Shown here: positions 24,410-34,028 of the stretch, piece by piece
Layout: each line of letters starts with the position of its first letter
Numbering within the stretch: the first letter of the stretch is position 1
Origin: Pseudolysinimonas yzui
GTDB lineage: Bacteria; Actinomycetota; Actinomycetes; Actinomycetales; Microbacteriaceae
Assembly: GCF_014653215.1 (NCBI RefSeq)
Contig: NZ_BNAI01000005.1
Location: forward strand, 99,283 to 163,282
Direction: 5' to 3'
DNA length: 64,000 nucleotides
The notes under the pieces: model-generated
Told to the model about the DNA's origin: nothing
Databases searched by the model: none
What the model saw: only the letters and a program-made list of their open reading frames with translations
Made by a program: the position numbers and the translations under genes

Positions 24410-24733
24410 ATGGCCGAGATGGATGACGAGACCCGTGCGGAGCTCGCCGAGCTGCGGCAGAGCATCGACAACATCGACGCCGCTCTCACGCATCTGCTCG
24501 CGGAGCGGTTCAAGGCGACGCAGCGGGTCGGGCGCCTCAAGGCGAAGCGCGGGCTGCCGCCGTCGGATCCGGAACGCGAACGGGTGCAGACGGCCCGGCT
24601 GAAGGCGCTCGCGATCGAGGCGCAACTCGATCCGGCCTTCGCCGAGAAGTGGTTCAACTTCGTCGTCGCCGAAGTCATCCACCACCACGAGCAGATCGCG
24701 TCCACCGGAACGATCACGACGCCCCAGCCGTGA
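24410..24733 (+). CDS. Chorismate mutase, AroQ type
   Basis: 107 residues, all alpha: LAELRQSIDNIDAALTHLLAERFKATQRVGRLKAKRGLPPSDPERERVQTARLKALAIEAQLDPAFAEKWFNFVVAEVIHHHEQI. The Arg near residue 12, the Lys of RLKAKRG, the Asp/Glu and the C-terminal Gln/Glu match the AroQ active site. It converts chorismate to prephenate on the way to phenylalanine and tyrosine. TAGGCT at 24397-24402 ends seven bases before the ATG. The following SDR gene overlaps its stop by four bases. Confidence 0.88.
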   Translation: MAEMDDETRAELAELRQSIDNIDAALTHLLAERFKATQRVGRLKAKRGLPPSDPERERVQTARLKALAIEAQLDPAFAEKWFNFVVAEVIHHHEQIASTGTITTPQP

Positions 24734-25671
24734 GCTGGGATCCGCGCAACCTGCCGTCGCAGGCGGGTCGCACCGTCGTCGTGACGGGCGGCAGCACGGG
24801 CATCGGCTACTGGGCCTCGGAGCAGCTGGCGCGCGCCGGGGCGCGAGTCATCATCGCCGCCCGCTACGCCCCGAAGGCGGCGGAGGCGATCGCCTCTATT
24901 CGCGCCCACGTTCCGGGCGCCGACGTCACGCACGTTCCGTTCGACCTCACCTCCATCGCCGCCGTGCGAAAGACGGCCACCACGATCGCCGAACTCGGCG
25001 GCGCCGACGTGCTCGTCAACAACGCCGGACTCGTCTTCCCACCGCCGCGCCGGAAGACCACCGAAGACGGACTCGAGTTGCTCGTCGGCGGCAACTTCGT
25101 CGGACACTTCGCCCTCACAGCCCTCGTCTTCCCCGTGCTGCGTGACCGGGTCGTCGGCCTCGGCTCGTACTCGACGAGGATGGTGCGTGTCGACCTCGAC
25201 GACCTCATGTCCGTGAAGAAGTACCGCCCGTTCCGCGCGTACGCGTTCTCGAAGCACGCGGTGCACGGGTTCGCATTCGAACTCGATCGACGGCTGCGTG
25301 CCGCGGGGGATGCCCGCAAGTCGTTGCTCGCCCATCCCGGGTATGCGATGAACGAACTCTCCGAGAAGCGGCCCGGCGTGATCACCGACTCCTCGTGGTG
25401 GGTGCGCCTCGGCGGGCACCTGTCGGCACCCGTCGGGCAGGGCAAAGACCACGGCGCGTGGCCGGTGGTGCGCGCGGCGATCGATGCGGATGCCGAATCC
25501 GGCGAGTTCTACGGCCCGCGCGACATGTTCGGGTTGCGTGGCGCTCCCGTGGTCGGCCCCGCCGTCGCGTCGAGTGCCTCCCCCGAGTTCGGCGCCAAGC
25601 TGTGGGCGCTCGCCGAACAGTGGTCGGGCATCCCGTTCTCCCTCACCCAGCGGGGCGGGGCGGTTTCGTGA
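24730..25671 (+). CDS. Short-chain dehydrogenase/reductase
   Basis: 313 residues with the NAD(P)-binding TGGSTGIG near residues 18-25, NNAG, a Ser in GLGSYSTRM and the catalytic YAFSK (YxxxK). It is a classical SDR in the light-dependent protochlorophyllide reductase/retinol dehydrogenase-like branch; the substrate is unknown. The GTG start overlaps the chorismate mutase stop (GTGA), so both may be coexpressed. Its last 29 bases overlap the 3' end of the convergent P-type ATPase gene. Confidence 0.85.
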   Translation: MSWDPRNLPSQAGRTVVVTGGSTGIGYWASEQLARAGARVIIAARYAPKAAEAIASIRAHVPGADVTHVPFDLTSIAAVRKTATTIAELGGADVLVNNAGLVFPPPRRKTTEDGLELLVGGNFVGHFALTALVFPVLRDRVVGLGSYSTRMVRVDLDDLMSVKKYRPFRAYAFSKHAVHGFAFELDRRLRAAGDARKSLLAHPGYAMNELSEKRPGVITDSSWWVRLGGHLSAPVGQGKDHGAWPVVRAAIDADAESGEFYGPRDMFGLRGAPVVGPAVASSASPEFGAKLWALAEQWSGIPFSLTQRGGAVS

Positions 25672-28015
25672 GGCGGTGGATGAGCTCCAGCGTCAGGGTG
25701 CCCGCTGCGGCGGCGCCGAGTGCCACGACGAGCGAGCCGGGTGAGGGCAGGGCGATCGCGAAGAAGTCGGTGACCAGGGGCACGGCGAACAGGATGCCGA
25801 GCCCGAGGTAGCCGGCGATCACCACGAGCAGCCGCGGGAGGTCGAGCGGCCGGCTGAGGATCGCGAGCACCCACAGGCCGACGAGAGTCAGGGTGATGAC
25901 GGCGGCGGAGGGTACTTCGGCGTCGCGTCCCGATGCTCGCAGGACGAGCACGACGACGGCGACCGTCGCCGCGACGACGAGGCCGGAGGGGATGCAGAAG
26001 CGCGCCGCACGGGCGAGGAACCCCTCCCGGTAACGGCTGGTGTCGGGGAGCAGGGCCAGCACGAGGGCGGGCAGTCCGATGGTCAGGCCGTCGACGGCGG
26101 AGAGCTGCCGGGGCAGGAACGGGTAGGGCCAGAGCAGGCTTCCGAACAGCACGGCGAAGGCGACGGCGTAGACCGTCTTGGTGAGGAACAGTTTGGCGAG
26201 CCGTTCGACGTTGGCGATGACCCGGCGCCCTTCGGCGACGACGAGCGGCAGCTCGGCGAACTGCCCGTCGAGCAGGATGACGTCGGCGGCGGCGCGGGTG
26301 ATCGCCGCGCCGGAGCCCATCGCGATGCCGAGGTCGGCGTGCTTGAGGGCGGGGGCGTCGTTGATGCCGTCCCCGGTCATCGCCACGACGCGGCCGCGCG
26401 CCCGCAGCGCCTGGATCATGAGGTTCTTCTGGTCGGGACGCACCCGGCCGAAGACGGAGTGCGTCTCGAGCACGGCATCCAGTTCCGCCGGATCCTCGGG
26501 CAGCCGGGTGGCGTCGTATCCGTCGCCGTCGGCGATGCCGGCCTCGCGGGCGATGGCGGCCACCGTCGCCGGGTGGTCTCCCGACAGCACCCAGAGCCGC
26601 ACGCCTTCCGCGTGGAAGTAGGCGACGGTGTCGGCGGCGTCGGGCCGCAGATGCTCCTGGAATTCCAGCAGCGCGACGGGGGAGAGGCCGTCGGGGGGCG
26701 GGCCGCCCGCATCCTCGTCGGCGGTGAGCGGTCGGGCGCGGTGGGTCAGCACGAGGGTGCGACGACCGGCCACGGCCGAGATCTCGGCACGACCCCGCAC
26801 GGGGGAACCAGGCGGCAACAGGGTGTCGGGCGCCCCGAGCACCCAGGCGCCCGCGGCGGGACCTGCCGCGAAACTCGCCGCGCTCCACCGGAACGACGAT
26901 GAGAATCCGACGGTGCGCTCGGGAGCCTCCTCCGGGGCGCCGGTGAAGCGCTCCCGAAGCGCCCGGGCGGTCGCGTTGGCGCCAGCTTGCTCGCCGAACC
27001 AGGCGAGCACGGCGGCCCACCCCGGGCGCTCCTCGATGGGCGACACCTCGCGCAGCACGATCGACCCGTCGGTGAGGGTCCCGGTCTTGTCGAAGCACAG
27101 GGCATCGACGCGGGCCAGCACCTCGACGGCCGGCAGCTCTTGCACGAGCACCCGGCGGCGGGTGAGGGTGAGCGCCCCGACCGCAAGGGCGACGCTCGTC
27201 ATGAACACGAGCCCCTGCGGCACCATGCTGACGATGCCGGCGACGGTGAGCAGCGCCCCCTCGCGCCAGGTACCGGTCGAGAAGGCGTGCTGCCATCCGC
27301 CGAGCGCCTGCAACTGCCCGTTGAACACCAGGAGCGCGACCGGCAGCAGGATCCAGCTGATCCAGCGGATGACGCGCGCGAGCCCTCGCCGCAGTTCGGA
27401 GTGCACGAGGGTGTACGACCGCAGATCCGACGCGACCCGGTTGGCGTACGAGTCGGCTCCGACACGGGTCACCCGGGCGAGCCCCTGCCCGCCGATGACG
27501 AACGACCCCGACAGCAGCTCGCGGCCGGGCTCGGCGTTCACGGCCTCCGCCTCGCCGGTGAGGAGGGATTCGTCGATGCCGAGTCCGGTGGTCTCCAGCA
27601 CGACGGCGTCGGCGACGAGTTCGTCACCCGCCCCGAGCACCAGGATGTCGTCGAGCACGACGTCGGTCACCGGCACGGTTCTGACCGAGCCATCCCGCAA
27701 CACCCGGGCTCCGGGGGCGGTCAGCACAGTGAGCCGGTCGAGGGTGCGCTTGGCCCGCACCTCCTGCACGATGCCGATGGTGACGTTGGCGATCACGAAC
27801 ACGCCGAACATCGCGTCCTGCCAGTAGCCGAGCACGAGCAGCAGGGTGAAGGCGCCGCCGACGATGAGGTTGAACAGGGTCAGCAGGTTGGCCCGCAGGA
27901 TGTCGACGAGCGCGCGGCTGACCGGCGGGTGGTAGCCGTTCCCGAGCCCGGCGGCCAACCGCTCCGCAGCCTCGGCGGTGCTGAGGCCGGCGGAGGCGGG
28001 CGGAAGCCGGTTCAT
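25643..28015 (-). CDS. P-type cation-transporting ATPase (CtpE-like)
   Basis: 790 residues. Seen are the A-domain LLTGEAEAVN (TGEA rather than TGES), the phosphorylation motif DKTGTLTDG near 306, and the hinge MTGDGINDAPALKHADLGIAMGSG near 543. The M4 segment reads VPQGL in place of the PEGL of most P2 pumps. About ten membrane segments are present. Size and these variants resemble the mycobacterial CtpE group, linked to calcium; the ion here is not proved. It follows purL by 18 bases on the same strand, and overlaps the SDR gene at the 3' end. Confidence 0.85.
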   Translation of the reverse strand: MNRLPPASAGLSTAEAAERLAAGLGNGYHPPVSRALVDILRANLLTLFNLIVGGAFTLLLVLGYWQDAMFGVFVIANVTIGIVQEVRAKRTLDRLTVLTAPGARVLRDGSVRTVPVTDVVLDDILVLGAGDELVADAVVLETTGLGIDESLLTGEAEAVNAEPGRELLSGSFVIGGQGLARVTRVGADSYANRVASDLRSYTLVHSELRRGLARVIRWISWILLPVALLVFNGQLQALGGWQHAFSTGTWREGALLTVAGIVSMVPQGLVFMTSVALAVGALTLTRRRVLVQELPAVEVLARVDALCFDKTGTLTDGSIVLREVSPIEERPGWAAVLAWFGEQAGANATARALRERFTGAPEEAPERTVGFSSSFRWSAASFAAGPAAGAWVLGAPDTLLPPGSPVRGRAEISAVAGRRTLVLTHRARPLTADEDAGGPPPDGLSPVALLEFQEHLRPDAADTVAYFHAEGVRLWVLSGDHPATVAAIAREAGIADGDGYDATRLPEDPAELDAVLETHSVFGRVRPDQKNLMIQALRARGRVVAMTGDGINDAPALKHADLGIAMGSGAAITRAAADVILLDGQFAELPLVVAEGRRVIANVERLAKLFLTKTVYAVAFAVLFGSLLWPYPFLPRQLSAVDGLTIGLPALVLALLPDTSRYREGFLARAARFCIPSGLVVAATVAVVVLVLRASGRDAEVPSAAVITLTLVGLWVLAILSRPLDLPRLLVVIAGYLGLGILFAVPLVTDFFAIALPSPGSLVVALGAAAAGTLTLELIHRLTKPPRPAG

Positions 28016-28033
28016 CGATCCGGACGCCGTCGA

Positions 28034-30331
28034 TCAGACGGCGGGATACCCGACGACGGGGCCGAAGTGGGCGGCGAGGGTGTCGCGCGAGGTGCTCTGC
28101 AGCTCCTCGAGCGGGATCGCGAACTGGTCCTGCACCTCGAGCGCACCGCCGGTGTCGGTGACCCCGATGCGCAGCACCGGATAGCCGCGACCTTCGCACA
28201 GGCGCATGAACTTCACGTCTTCTTCGCGCGGCACGGCGACGAGCACGCGGCCGGTCGACTCCGAGAACAGCGCGGTGGCGAGGTCGACCCCGTCGCGCTC
28301 GAGCACCTCGTCGAGGAACACCCGGGCACCGACGCCGAACCGCAGCACCGCGTCGGTGAGGGCCGTCGCGAGTCCGCCGTCGGCGAGGTCGTGGGCCGCG
28401 TTGAGCAGCCCTTCGTGCGCGGCGGCGGCGAGCAGCTCACCGAGCGCCTTCTCGCGCCCGAGGTCGACGGCAGGAGGGCGCCCGCCGAGGTGGCCGTGGA
28501 TGACGCCGGCCCAGGCGGAGCCGTCGAGTTCGAGCGCAGTCGTGCCGAGCAGGTACAGGTTGTCGCCGGCATCCTGCCAGCCCGACGGCACGCGCCGGGC
28601 GACGTCGTCGATCACGCCGAGCACCGCGACGACGGGGGTCGGGTGGATCGGCACCTCGCCCGTCTGGTTGTAGAACGACACGTTGCCGCCGGTGACCGGG
28701 ATGCCGATCTCGAGGCAGCCGTCGGCGAGGCCGGTGACCGCGCGTTCGAACTGCCACATCACCTCGGGGTTCTCGGGGCTGCCGAAGTTGAGGCAGTCCG
28801 AGACGGCGACCGGGGTCGCACCGGTGACGGCGACGTTGCGGTACGCCTCTGCGAGGGCGAGCTGCGCCCCGTGGTACGGGTCGAGGTAGCAGTAGCGGCC
28901 GTTGGCATCCGTCGCCACCGCGAAGCCGAGCCCGCTCGTCTCGTCGACGCGCACCATGCCGCCGTCGTCGGGGTACGAGAGCGCGGTGTTGCCGAGCACG
29001 TACTTGTCGTACTGGTTGGTGATCCAGCTCTTGTCGGAGAGGTTCGCACTGCCGACGAGCTTCAGCAGGTCGGCGCGCAACTCGTCACCCGACGACGGGC
29101 GGGAGAGAGCGGATGCCGTGTCGGCGTTGAGCGCATCGATCCATGCCGGTCGCGACATGGGTCGGTCGTAGACGGGCCCGTCGATCGCGACCGTGGCGGG
29201 GTCGACATCCACGATCGTCTCGCCGCGCCAGGTGATCGTGAGTCGGCCCGAGTCGTTGACCTCGCCGAGCACGCTGGTCTCGACGTCCCACTTCGCGGTC
29301 ACCGCGAGGAACCCCTCGAGCTTCGACGGGTGCACGATCGCCATCATGCGTTCCTGGCTCTCGCTCATCAGGATCTCTTCGGGCGTGAGCGTCGAATCGC
29401 GCAGCAGCACGGCATCCAGCTCGATCGCCATGCCGCCGTCGCCGTTGCTCGCGAGTTCCGAGGTGGCGCACGAGATGCCCGCGGCGCCGAGATCCTGGAT
29501 GCCCTCCACGAGGTCGCCCGCGAAGAGTTCGAGGCAGCACTCGATGAGCACCTTCTCGGCGAACGGGTCGCCGACCTGCACGGCGGGGCGCTTCGTCGGG
29601 CCGCCCTCGGCGAAGGTGTCGGAGGCGAGGATGGATGCCCCGCCGATGCCGTCGCCGCCGGTGCGGGCGCCGAACAGCACGACCTTGTTGCCGGCGCCGC
29701 GGGCGTTCGCGAGGTGGAGGTCCTCGTGGCGGAGCACGCCGACCGCGAGCGCGTTGACGAGCGGGTTCGCCTGATACACCGGGTCGAACCAGGTCTCGCC
29801 GCCGATGTTCGGAAGTCCCAGGCAGTTGGCGTAGAACGAGATGCCGCTCACCACGCCGGGCACGACGCGGGCGGTGTCGTGGTGGTCGATCGCGCCGAAG
29901 CGCAGGGCGTCCATGACGGCGACGGGACGCGCGCCCATCGAGATGATGTCGCGCACGATGCCGCCGACGCCGGTCGCGGCGCCCTGGAACGGCTCGATGT
30001 ACGACGGGTGGTTGTGGCTCTCGATCTTGAAGGTGACCGCCCAGCCCTCGCCGATGTCGACGACGCCGGCGTTCTCGCCCATGCCGACCATGAGGTTCTT
30101 CTTCATGTCGGCGGAGACCTTCTCGCCGAACTGGCGCAGGTGCACCTTGCTCGACTTGTAGGAGCAGTGCTCGCTCCACATCACCGAATACATGGCGAGT
30201 TCACCCGACGTGGGGCGACGGCCGAGGATGTCGCGGATGCGCTGATACTCGTCGGCCTTCAGGCCGAGGGCCGCGTAGGGCTGCTCTCGCTCGGGAGTGG
30301 TGGCGGCGTTCTCAACCGAGTCGATCATCAC
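28034..30331 (-). CDS. purL: Phosphoribosylformylglycinamidine synthase subunit PurL
   Basis: 765 residues, the small PurL type that works with separate PurQ and PurS. Visible are [12 protein letters not shown] with the catalytic His, [43 protein letters not shown] and [17 protein letters not shown], plus the second half [12 protein letters not shown]. It converts FGAR to FGAM with ATP, using ammonia delivered by PurQ. purQ and purS are about 12 kb away here. The start is either GTG at 30331 or ATG at 30328; TAAACT at 30337-30342 lies just upstream. Confidence 0.96.
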   Translation of the reverse strand: MMIDSVENAATTPEREQPYAALGLKADEYQRIRDILGRRPTSGELAMYSVMWSEHCSYKSSKVHLRQFGEKVSADMKKNLMVGMGENAGVVDIGEGWAVTFKIESHNHPSYIEPFQGAATGVGGIVRDIISMGARPVAVMDALRFGAIDHHDTARVVPGVVSGISFYANCLGLPNIGGETWFDPVYQANPLVNALAVGVLRHEDLHLANARGAGNKVVLFGARTGGDGIGGASILASDTFAEGGPTKRPAVQVGDPFAEKVLIECCLELFAGDLVEGIQDLGAAGISCATSELASNGDGGMAIELDAVLLRDSTLTPEEILMSESQERMMAIVHPSKLEGFLAVTAKWDVETSVLGEVNDSGRLTITWRGETIVDVDPATVAIDGPVYDRPMSRPAWIDALNADTASALSRPSSGDELRADLLKLVGSANLSDKSWITNQYDKYVLGNTALSYPDDGGMVRVDETSGLGFAVATDANGRYCYLDPYHGAQLALAEAYRNVAVTGATPVAVSDCLNFGSPENPEVMWQFERAVTGLADGCLEIGIPVTGGNVSFYNQTGEVPIHPTPVVAVLGVIDDVARRVPSGWQDAGDNLYLLGTTALELDGSAWAGVIHGHLGGRPPAVDLGREKALGELLAAAAHEGLLNAAHDLADGGLATALTDAVLRFGVGARVFLDEVLERDGVDLATALFSESTGRVLVAVPREEDVKFMRLCEGRGYPVLRIGVTDTGGALEVQDQFAIPLEELQSTSRDTLAAHFGPVVGYPAV

Positions 30332-30339
30332 GGTCGAGT

Positions 30340-30891
30340 TTAGCCGCGAGCGGGCGGGCGGAGCGTCCGGTCGACGGCAGCGCGCAGCTCCCCACCGTCG
30401 GGGTGTTCACCGCGCAGGACGGCGAGCATCCCGTGACCTTCGACGAGCGCGACCACGTCGGCGGCGCAGGCCACGGGGTCGGGGTGTCCTTCGCGCTCGA
30501 GGGCGTCGGCGAGCAGCGTCGTCGCGGCGGAATAGGCCGCGCGCAGGGCGTCGCGAGCACGCGGGGCGACGGCAGTGAGGAAGGCGTAGTACGCGCCGGG
30601 CGACGCGAACGGGGAGATGGCGTCGAGCCCGGCCAGGTAGTCGCCGACGAGCGCGTGTGCGAGGTCGCTGGAGCTCGCCGCAGGGTCGGGCTCGGTCGAG
30701 ATGGGGGCGGTGAAGAACCGGTGGATGACGGCGTCGAGCACCGCCTCTTTGCTCGCGAAGTGGTGGTAGAAGGCGCCCTTCGAGTAGGGCACCTCCGCGA
30801 GGATGCGCGCGACGCTGGTGCCGTCGTACCCGCGTTCGATGAACAGGCGGAAGGCGGCGTCGAGGATGACGTCGCGGGCGTCGGAACTCAC
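30340..30891 (-). CDS. TetR-family transcriptional regulator
   Basis: 183 residues. The N-terminal helix-turn-helix reads [52 protein letters not shown]; the rest is the helical ligand domain. The GTG at 30889-30891 overlaps the stop of the GNAT gene by four bases, so it is the last gene of a three-gene operon. A 26-base near-palindrome lies in front of that operon at 32065-32090 and is the probable operator, giving autoregulation. Confidence 0.88.
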   Translation of the reverse strand: MSSDARDVILDAAFRLFIERGYDGTSVARILAEVPYSKGAFYHHFASKEAVLDAVIHRFFTAPISTEPDPAASSSDLAHALVGDYLAGLDAISPFASPGAYYAFLTAVAPRARDALRAAYSAATTLLADALEREGHPDPVACAADVVALVEGHGMLAVLRGEHPDGGELRAAVDRTLRPPARG

Positions 30892-31520
30892 GGCGTCTCG
30901 CCGCTGGGGATCGTCGGTCGGAACATCCCCCACACGGTAACGCTCCCCAGCTGCTGGATGCCGCGCTCGAGGAAGCCCCAGCGGCGGTAGCGCTCGACAT
31001 TCCCCTCGTTCTCGGTCTCCAGCCGCACCCCGGCGGAGGTCGAGGCGCGGGCGATCGTCGCGTCGACGAGCAGCCTTCCGATGCCCGCACCGCGCAGCTG
31101 TGCGGCGACCCCGACGACCAGCAGCACGTGGTGGCGCTCGCTCGGAGCGAATCGTCGACCCACGAGATCGGCGTCGTTGAGCAGCCGCATCCCGTTGACC
31201 CCGACTGCCGTGAGGAGCGGCAGGAAGCGCACTCCGTCGACGACGCGGCGAACGATCCCGTGAACGGCGGAGGGTAGGGGGTCGTCGATCAGCGCGGCGC
31301 CGACGATCCGCCCGTCGAGTTCCGCCACGAGCACTGCGCCGTGCGCGTGCGCCGACCGTGCCGTGATGGCGAAGATCGCGCGGCGGGCCGCGGCGGCATC
31401 CGCTGCGTCGGCCACCGCCGCGACGACGAGCGGGTCGTGCTCGAACGCGTTGCCGAGCAGCTCCGCGACGGCCGGCAGCTCGGTGAGGTGCGCGGCGCGC
31501 ACGGTGGCGGGCGTCGTCAT
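30888..31520 (-). CDS. GNAT-family N-acetyltransferase
   Basis: 210 residues. The acetyl-CoA-binding region reads LLVVGVAAQLRGAGIGRLLVDATIARASTSAGVRLETENEGNVERYRRWGFLERGIQQLG, with the R-G-x-G-x-G loop. The N-terminal half (LPAVAELLGNAFEHDPLV) is usual for this family. It sits between a membrane protein and a TetR regulator and overlaps both by four bases, so it may be a detoxifying acetyltransferase induced with them. The acceptor is unknown. Confidence 0.83.
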   Translation of the reverse strand: MTTPATVRAAHLTELPAVAELLGNAFEHDPLVVAAVADAADAAAARRAIFAITARSAHAHGAVLVAELDGRIVGAALIDDPLPSAVHGIVRRVVDGVRFLPLLTAVGVNGMRLLNDADLVGRRFAPSERHHVLLVVGVAAQLRGAGIGRLLVDATIARASTSAGVRLETENEGNVERYRRWGFLERGIQQLGSVTVWGMFRPTIPSGETP

Positions 31521-32059
31521 GAGGCGCGGGTGTGGTCGACCGCGAACGCGTAGACGACCTTGAAGGCGAAGAGGATGCCGACGATGGCGAGCGCCCGGAC
31601 ATCGGTCACCAGCACCGCGGCGGCGGCGATGGCGATGAAGAACGTTCCGCCGATCACCCGCTGTTCGGGATGCGTCCGTAGCAGGTTGACGACGACCGCC
31701 CCTCCGATCGTCGCCGTCCACACGATGAGGGCCGGCACGAGCGGCAGGTCGAGCAACAGCGCCACCGCAACGAGGTGCAGGTGCACCGCGATGAACACCC
31801 AGCGAGCCGTGGGACGTGTCGAGTAGTGGTCGTTCGTGCCCGCCGTCAGGTTGGCGACCGCTCCGGCGGCGATGTCGGCGACGAGCAGCGCGGCGATCGC
31901 CACCCGCCACGGGGCGACGGCGGTCACCAGCTGCGGTTCGGCCGTCGCCACCGCGATCGGCACCGCGAGCGCTGCCGCCACGATGAGCACGATGGCGAGT
32001 GGACGTTGTCGGGCACCGAACACATCGTGCAAGGGCGAGGGGATGTCGAGGAGGACCAT
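31517..32059 (-). CDS. Polytopic membrane protein of unknown function
   Basis: 180 residues with five or six hydrophobic segments (RPLAIVLIVAAALAVPIAVA, VAIAALLVADIAAGAVANL, WVFIAVHLHLVAVALLLDL and others). No family is assigned with certainty. It is the first gene of the TetR-controlled operon. There is no Shine-Dalgarno sequence: TATGGT (32066-32071) ends six bases before the ATG, and TTGAGA (32090-32095) lies 18 bases further upstream, a consistent leaderless promoter. Confidence 0.62.
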   Translation of the reverse strand: MVLLDIPSPLHDVFGARQRPLAIVLIVAAALAVPIAVATAEPQLVTAVAPWRVAIAALLVADIAAGAVANLTAGTNDHYSTRPTARWVFIAVHLHLVAVALLLDLPLVPALIVWTATIGGAVVVNLLRTHPEQRVIGGTFFIAIAAAAVLVTDVRALAIVGILFAFKVVYAFAVDHTRAS

Positions 32060-32064
32060 CTAGA

Positions 32065-32090
32065 AACCATACCAACCGGTCGGTCTGGTT
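32065..32090. promoter_or_regulatory. TetR operator candidate over the operon promoter
   Basis: A 26-base dyad with only two mismatched pairs: left half AACCATACCAACC, right half GGTCGGTCTGGTT. It covers the spacer and the -10 TATGGT of the minus-strand operon, so bound repressor would block polymerase. The -35 overlaps the stop of the padR gene. Confidence 0.7.
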
Positions 32091-32091
32091 C

Positions 32092-32634
32092 TCAATCCGG
32101 AAGCGCGTCAAGCGTCGCGAGGGTCTCGTCGGCCCAGGCGATCGCGGCGCGGGCGGAGTGCTCCCCGGCGGAGATGGTCATCAGCCAGTAGGGCCGCTGC
32201 GGCAGGTGATCGGGCTCCGCCTCGGTCGCGCGACGGGCGGTCGCCAGGTGGTCGAGCATCGCGAGGGCCTGGCTGCGGGCGTCGGCGACGAGCTCGCGGC
32301 AGGCCGCCGCCCCGAGCACGCTGCCGAAGAACAGCCGCAACAGCATCCCGTTGCGGGGCGGCGTCGATGTGGGGGTTTCGCGCATCAGCTCGACGAGACG
32401 CGCGCGGCCTGCGGCGGTGAGGGAGTGCACGTTCGACCCGCTGCGGTCGCCCTCGTCGGCAGCGACCAGGCCGTCGGCGCGCAGCCGGGCGAGCGCGGGA
32501 TAGATCTGCCCGAAGCTCTCGCTCCAGAAGGCGCCGAGATGCACGCGGATCGCGTCGCGCAGGGCGTATCCGGTCATCGGCTCGATGCTCAGCGCCGCGA
32601 GCACCGCGAGGTCGGTCTGGGTCGAACGTGGCAT
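32092..32634 (-). CDS. PadR-family transcriptional regulator
   Basis: 180 residues. The winged helix is visible: DLAVLAALSIEPMTGYALRDAIRVHLGAFWSESFGQIYPALARLRADGLVAADEGDRSGSNVHSLTAAGRARLVELM, followed by a helical dimerisation domain with PYWLMTISAGEHSARAAIAWADETLATL. The chosen ATG is at 32632-32634, with TATGAT (32641-32646) ending six bases before it and no Shine-Dalgarno sequence. It is divergent from a membrane protein and ABC exporter unit. A 30-base dyad lies between them. Confidence 0.87.
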   Translation of the reverse strand: MPRSTQTDLAVLAALSIEPMTGYALRDAIRVHLGAFWSESFGQIYPALARLRADGLVAADEGDRSGSNVHSLTAAGRARLVELMRETPTSTPPRNGMLLRLFFGSVLGAAACRELVADARSQALAMLDHLATARRATEAEPDHLPQRPYWLMTISAGEHSARAAIAWADETLATLDALPD

Positions 32635-32646
32635 TCCGCCATCATA

Positions 32647-32676
32647 TCTGGTAGAGATAGTCATATATCTCCCAGA
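32647..32676. promoter_or_regulatory. PadR operator candidate
   Basis: A 30-base dyad built from half-sites TCTGGNAGANATA facing each other, between padR and the divergent membrane protein gene. It abuts the -10 (TATGAT) of padR, so the regulator would repress both directions. Confidence 0.65.
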
Positions 32677-32687
32677 GAGGCCCCGTC

Positions 32688-33098
32688 ATGTCTGACCCCA
32701 CCGCCATCACGCGCGTCGCGGCGACCGTCGCGCTCGTGCTCTTCGCCCTGCTCATCGTCTTCCAGCTCGCGCTCGCGCTTGGCGCGCCGTGGGGCCGCGC
32801 CGCTTACGGCGGGCAGAACACCGGGGTGCTGCCGATGCAGTTCCGCGTCGCGAGCGCCGTCGCAGTCGTCGTCTGGGCCGCCATCGCCCTCGTCGTCGCC
32901 CGGCGGGCGGGGCTGCCGGTCTGGTCGCCGCTCCCCGTCGCGTGGCTGCCGGTCGTCGTGTGGATCGTTGTCGGGCTGCTCGTAGTCGCGGTCGTGATGA
33001 ACGCCATCACCCCGAGCGGGCTCGAACGCGCGATCTGGCTGCCCTTCACGCTGCTGCTGCTCGCTTCCACCCTGACGGTGGCCATCACCGCCCGCTAG
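32688..33098 (+). CDS. Small four-helix membrane protein
   Basis: 136 residues with four hydrophobic segments: VAATVALVLFALLIVFQLALAL, VASAVAVVVWAAIALVVA, WLPVVVWIVVGLLVVAVVM and LPFTLLLLASTLTVAI. The GAPWGRAAYGGQNTGVLP loop resembles small integral proteins of unknown function found in Actinobacteria. A GAGAGG site precedes the ATG. It is the divergent target of the PadR regulator. Its stop TAG is part of the TAGCGT hexamer that serves the next gene. Confidence 0.65.
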   Translation: MSDPTAITRVAATVALVLFALLIVFQLALALGAPWGRAAYGGQNTGVLPMQFRVASAVAVVVWAAIALVVARRAGLPVWSPLPVAWLPVVVWIVVGLLVVAVVMNAITPSGLERAIWLPFTLLLLASTLTVAITAR

Positions 33099-33107
33099 CG
33101 TGGGCCT

Positions 33108-34028
33108 GTGAGCACAGGACAAACCCTCGTCTTCGACGGGGTGACCAAGCACTTCGGGCCGGTCGCGGCCGTCGAAGGTCTCGACTTCACCGTCGAGCCG
33201 GGGCGGGTCACCGGATTCCTCGGACCGAACGGCGCCGGCAAGACCACGACGCTGCGGATGCTGCTGGGCCTGGTCGCGGCGACGAGCGGCACGGCGACCA
33301 TCGGCGGCAAGGCCTACCGCGACCTCGAGAACCCGATGCGCGTCGTCGGCGCTTCCCTCGAAGCCGCGTTCCACCCCGGCCGCTCGGGCCGCGCCCACCT
33401 CGCGGTCACCGCGGCGGCGGCCGGCATCCCGCGCGACCGGGTCACCGCGGTGCTCGAACAGACCGGCATGGCGCCGTACGCCGACCGCCGGGTGGGTGGG
33501 TACTCGATGGGGATGCGGCAGCGGCTCGGGCTCGCGACCGCGCTGCTCGGTGATCCGGGCGTGCTCGTGCTCGACGAGCCCATCAACGGCCTCGACCCGG
33601 AAGGCATCCGCTGGATCCGTTCCTTCCTGCAGGCGCTCGCCGCCGAGGGACGCACCGTCCTCGTGAGCTCGCACCTGCTCAGCGAGGTGCAGCAGACCGT
33701 GGATGACGTTGTCGTCATCGCCGGCGGAAAGCTGCGCTACGTCGGCACGCTCGCCGCCCTCGAAGGCACGTCGACCGCCAACGGAAGCGTCGTCGACACC
33801 CCTGACCGGGCCGTGTTGATCGCCGCGCTCGAGGCCGCCGGGCACGACGTTCGCGTCGAGGCCGAGGGTCTCGTCGTCGAACTGGCCCCGGTCGAGGTCG
33901 GCCGGATCGCCCTCGCCGCCGGCGTCGCGCTGAGTGCCCTCGCGGCATCCGGTGCCGGACTCGAGGACGAGTTCCTCGCGCTCGTCGCCGATCCCGAGCG
34001 CGCCGCGGAAGGAGGGCGGCAGCGATGA
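33108..34028 (+). CDS. ABC transporter ATP-binding protein
   Basis: 306 residues. Walker A GPNGAGKTT near residue 39, a signature-like GGYSMGMRQRLGLATALL, Walker B VLVLDEPINGLDP and the H-loop SSHLLSEV are all present. The C-terminal extension of about 90 residues is as in DrrA/CcmA/bacitracin-type exporters. It should power the permease encoded next, which it overlaps by four bases. The GTG start has no Shine-Dalgarno sequence; TAGCGT at 33096-33101 ends six bases before it. The substrate is unknown; a drug or peptide is usual. Confidence 0.9.
   Translation: MSTGQTLVFDGVTKHFGPVAAVEGLDFTVEPGRVTGFLGPNGAGKTTTLRMLLGLVAATSGTATIGGKAYRDLENPMRVVGASLEAAFHPGRSGRAHLAVTAAAAGIPRDRVTAVLEQTGMAPYADRRVGGYSMGMRQRLGLATALLGDPGVLVLDEPINGLDPEGIRWIRSFLQALAAEGRTVLVSSHLLSEVQQTVDDVVVIAGGKLRYVGTLAALEGTSTANGSVVDTPDRAVLIAALEAAGHDVRVEAEGLVVELAPVEVGRIALAAGVALSALAASGAGLEDEFLALVADPERAAEGGRQR

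Noticed and set aside
26987..30343. An open frame of over 1,100 codons on the plus strand opposite the P-type ATPase and purL
   Set aside because: It is antisense to two clearly conserved genes. Its predicted protein is low-complexity and rich in Val/Arg/Asp/Gly, the usual shadow of GC-rich codon bias.
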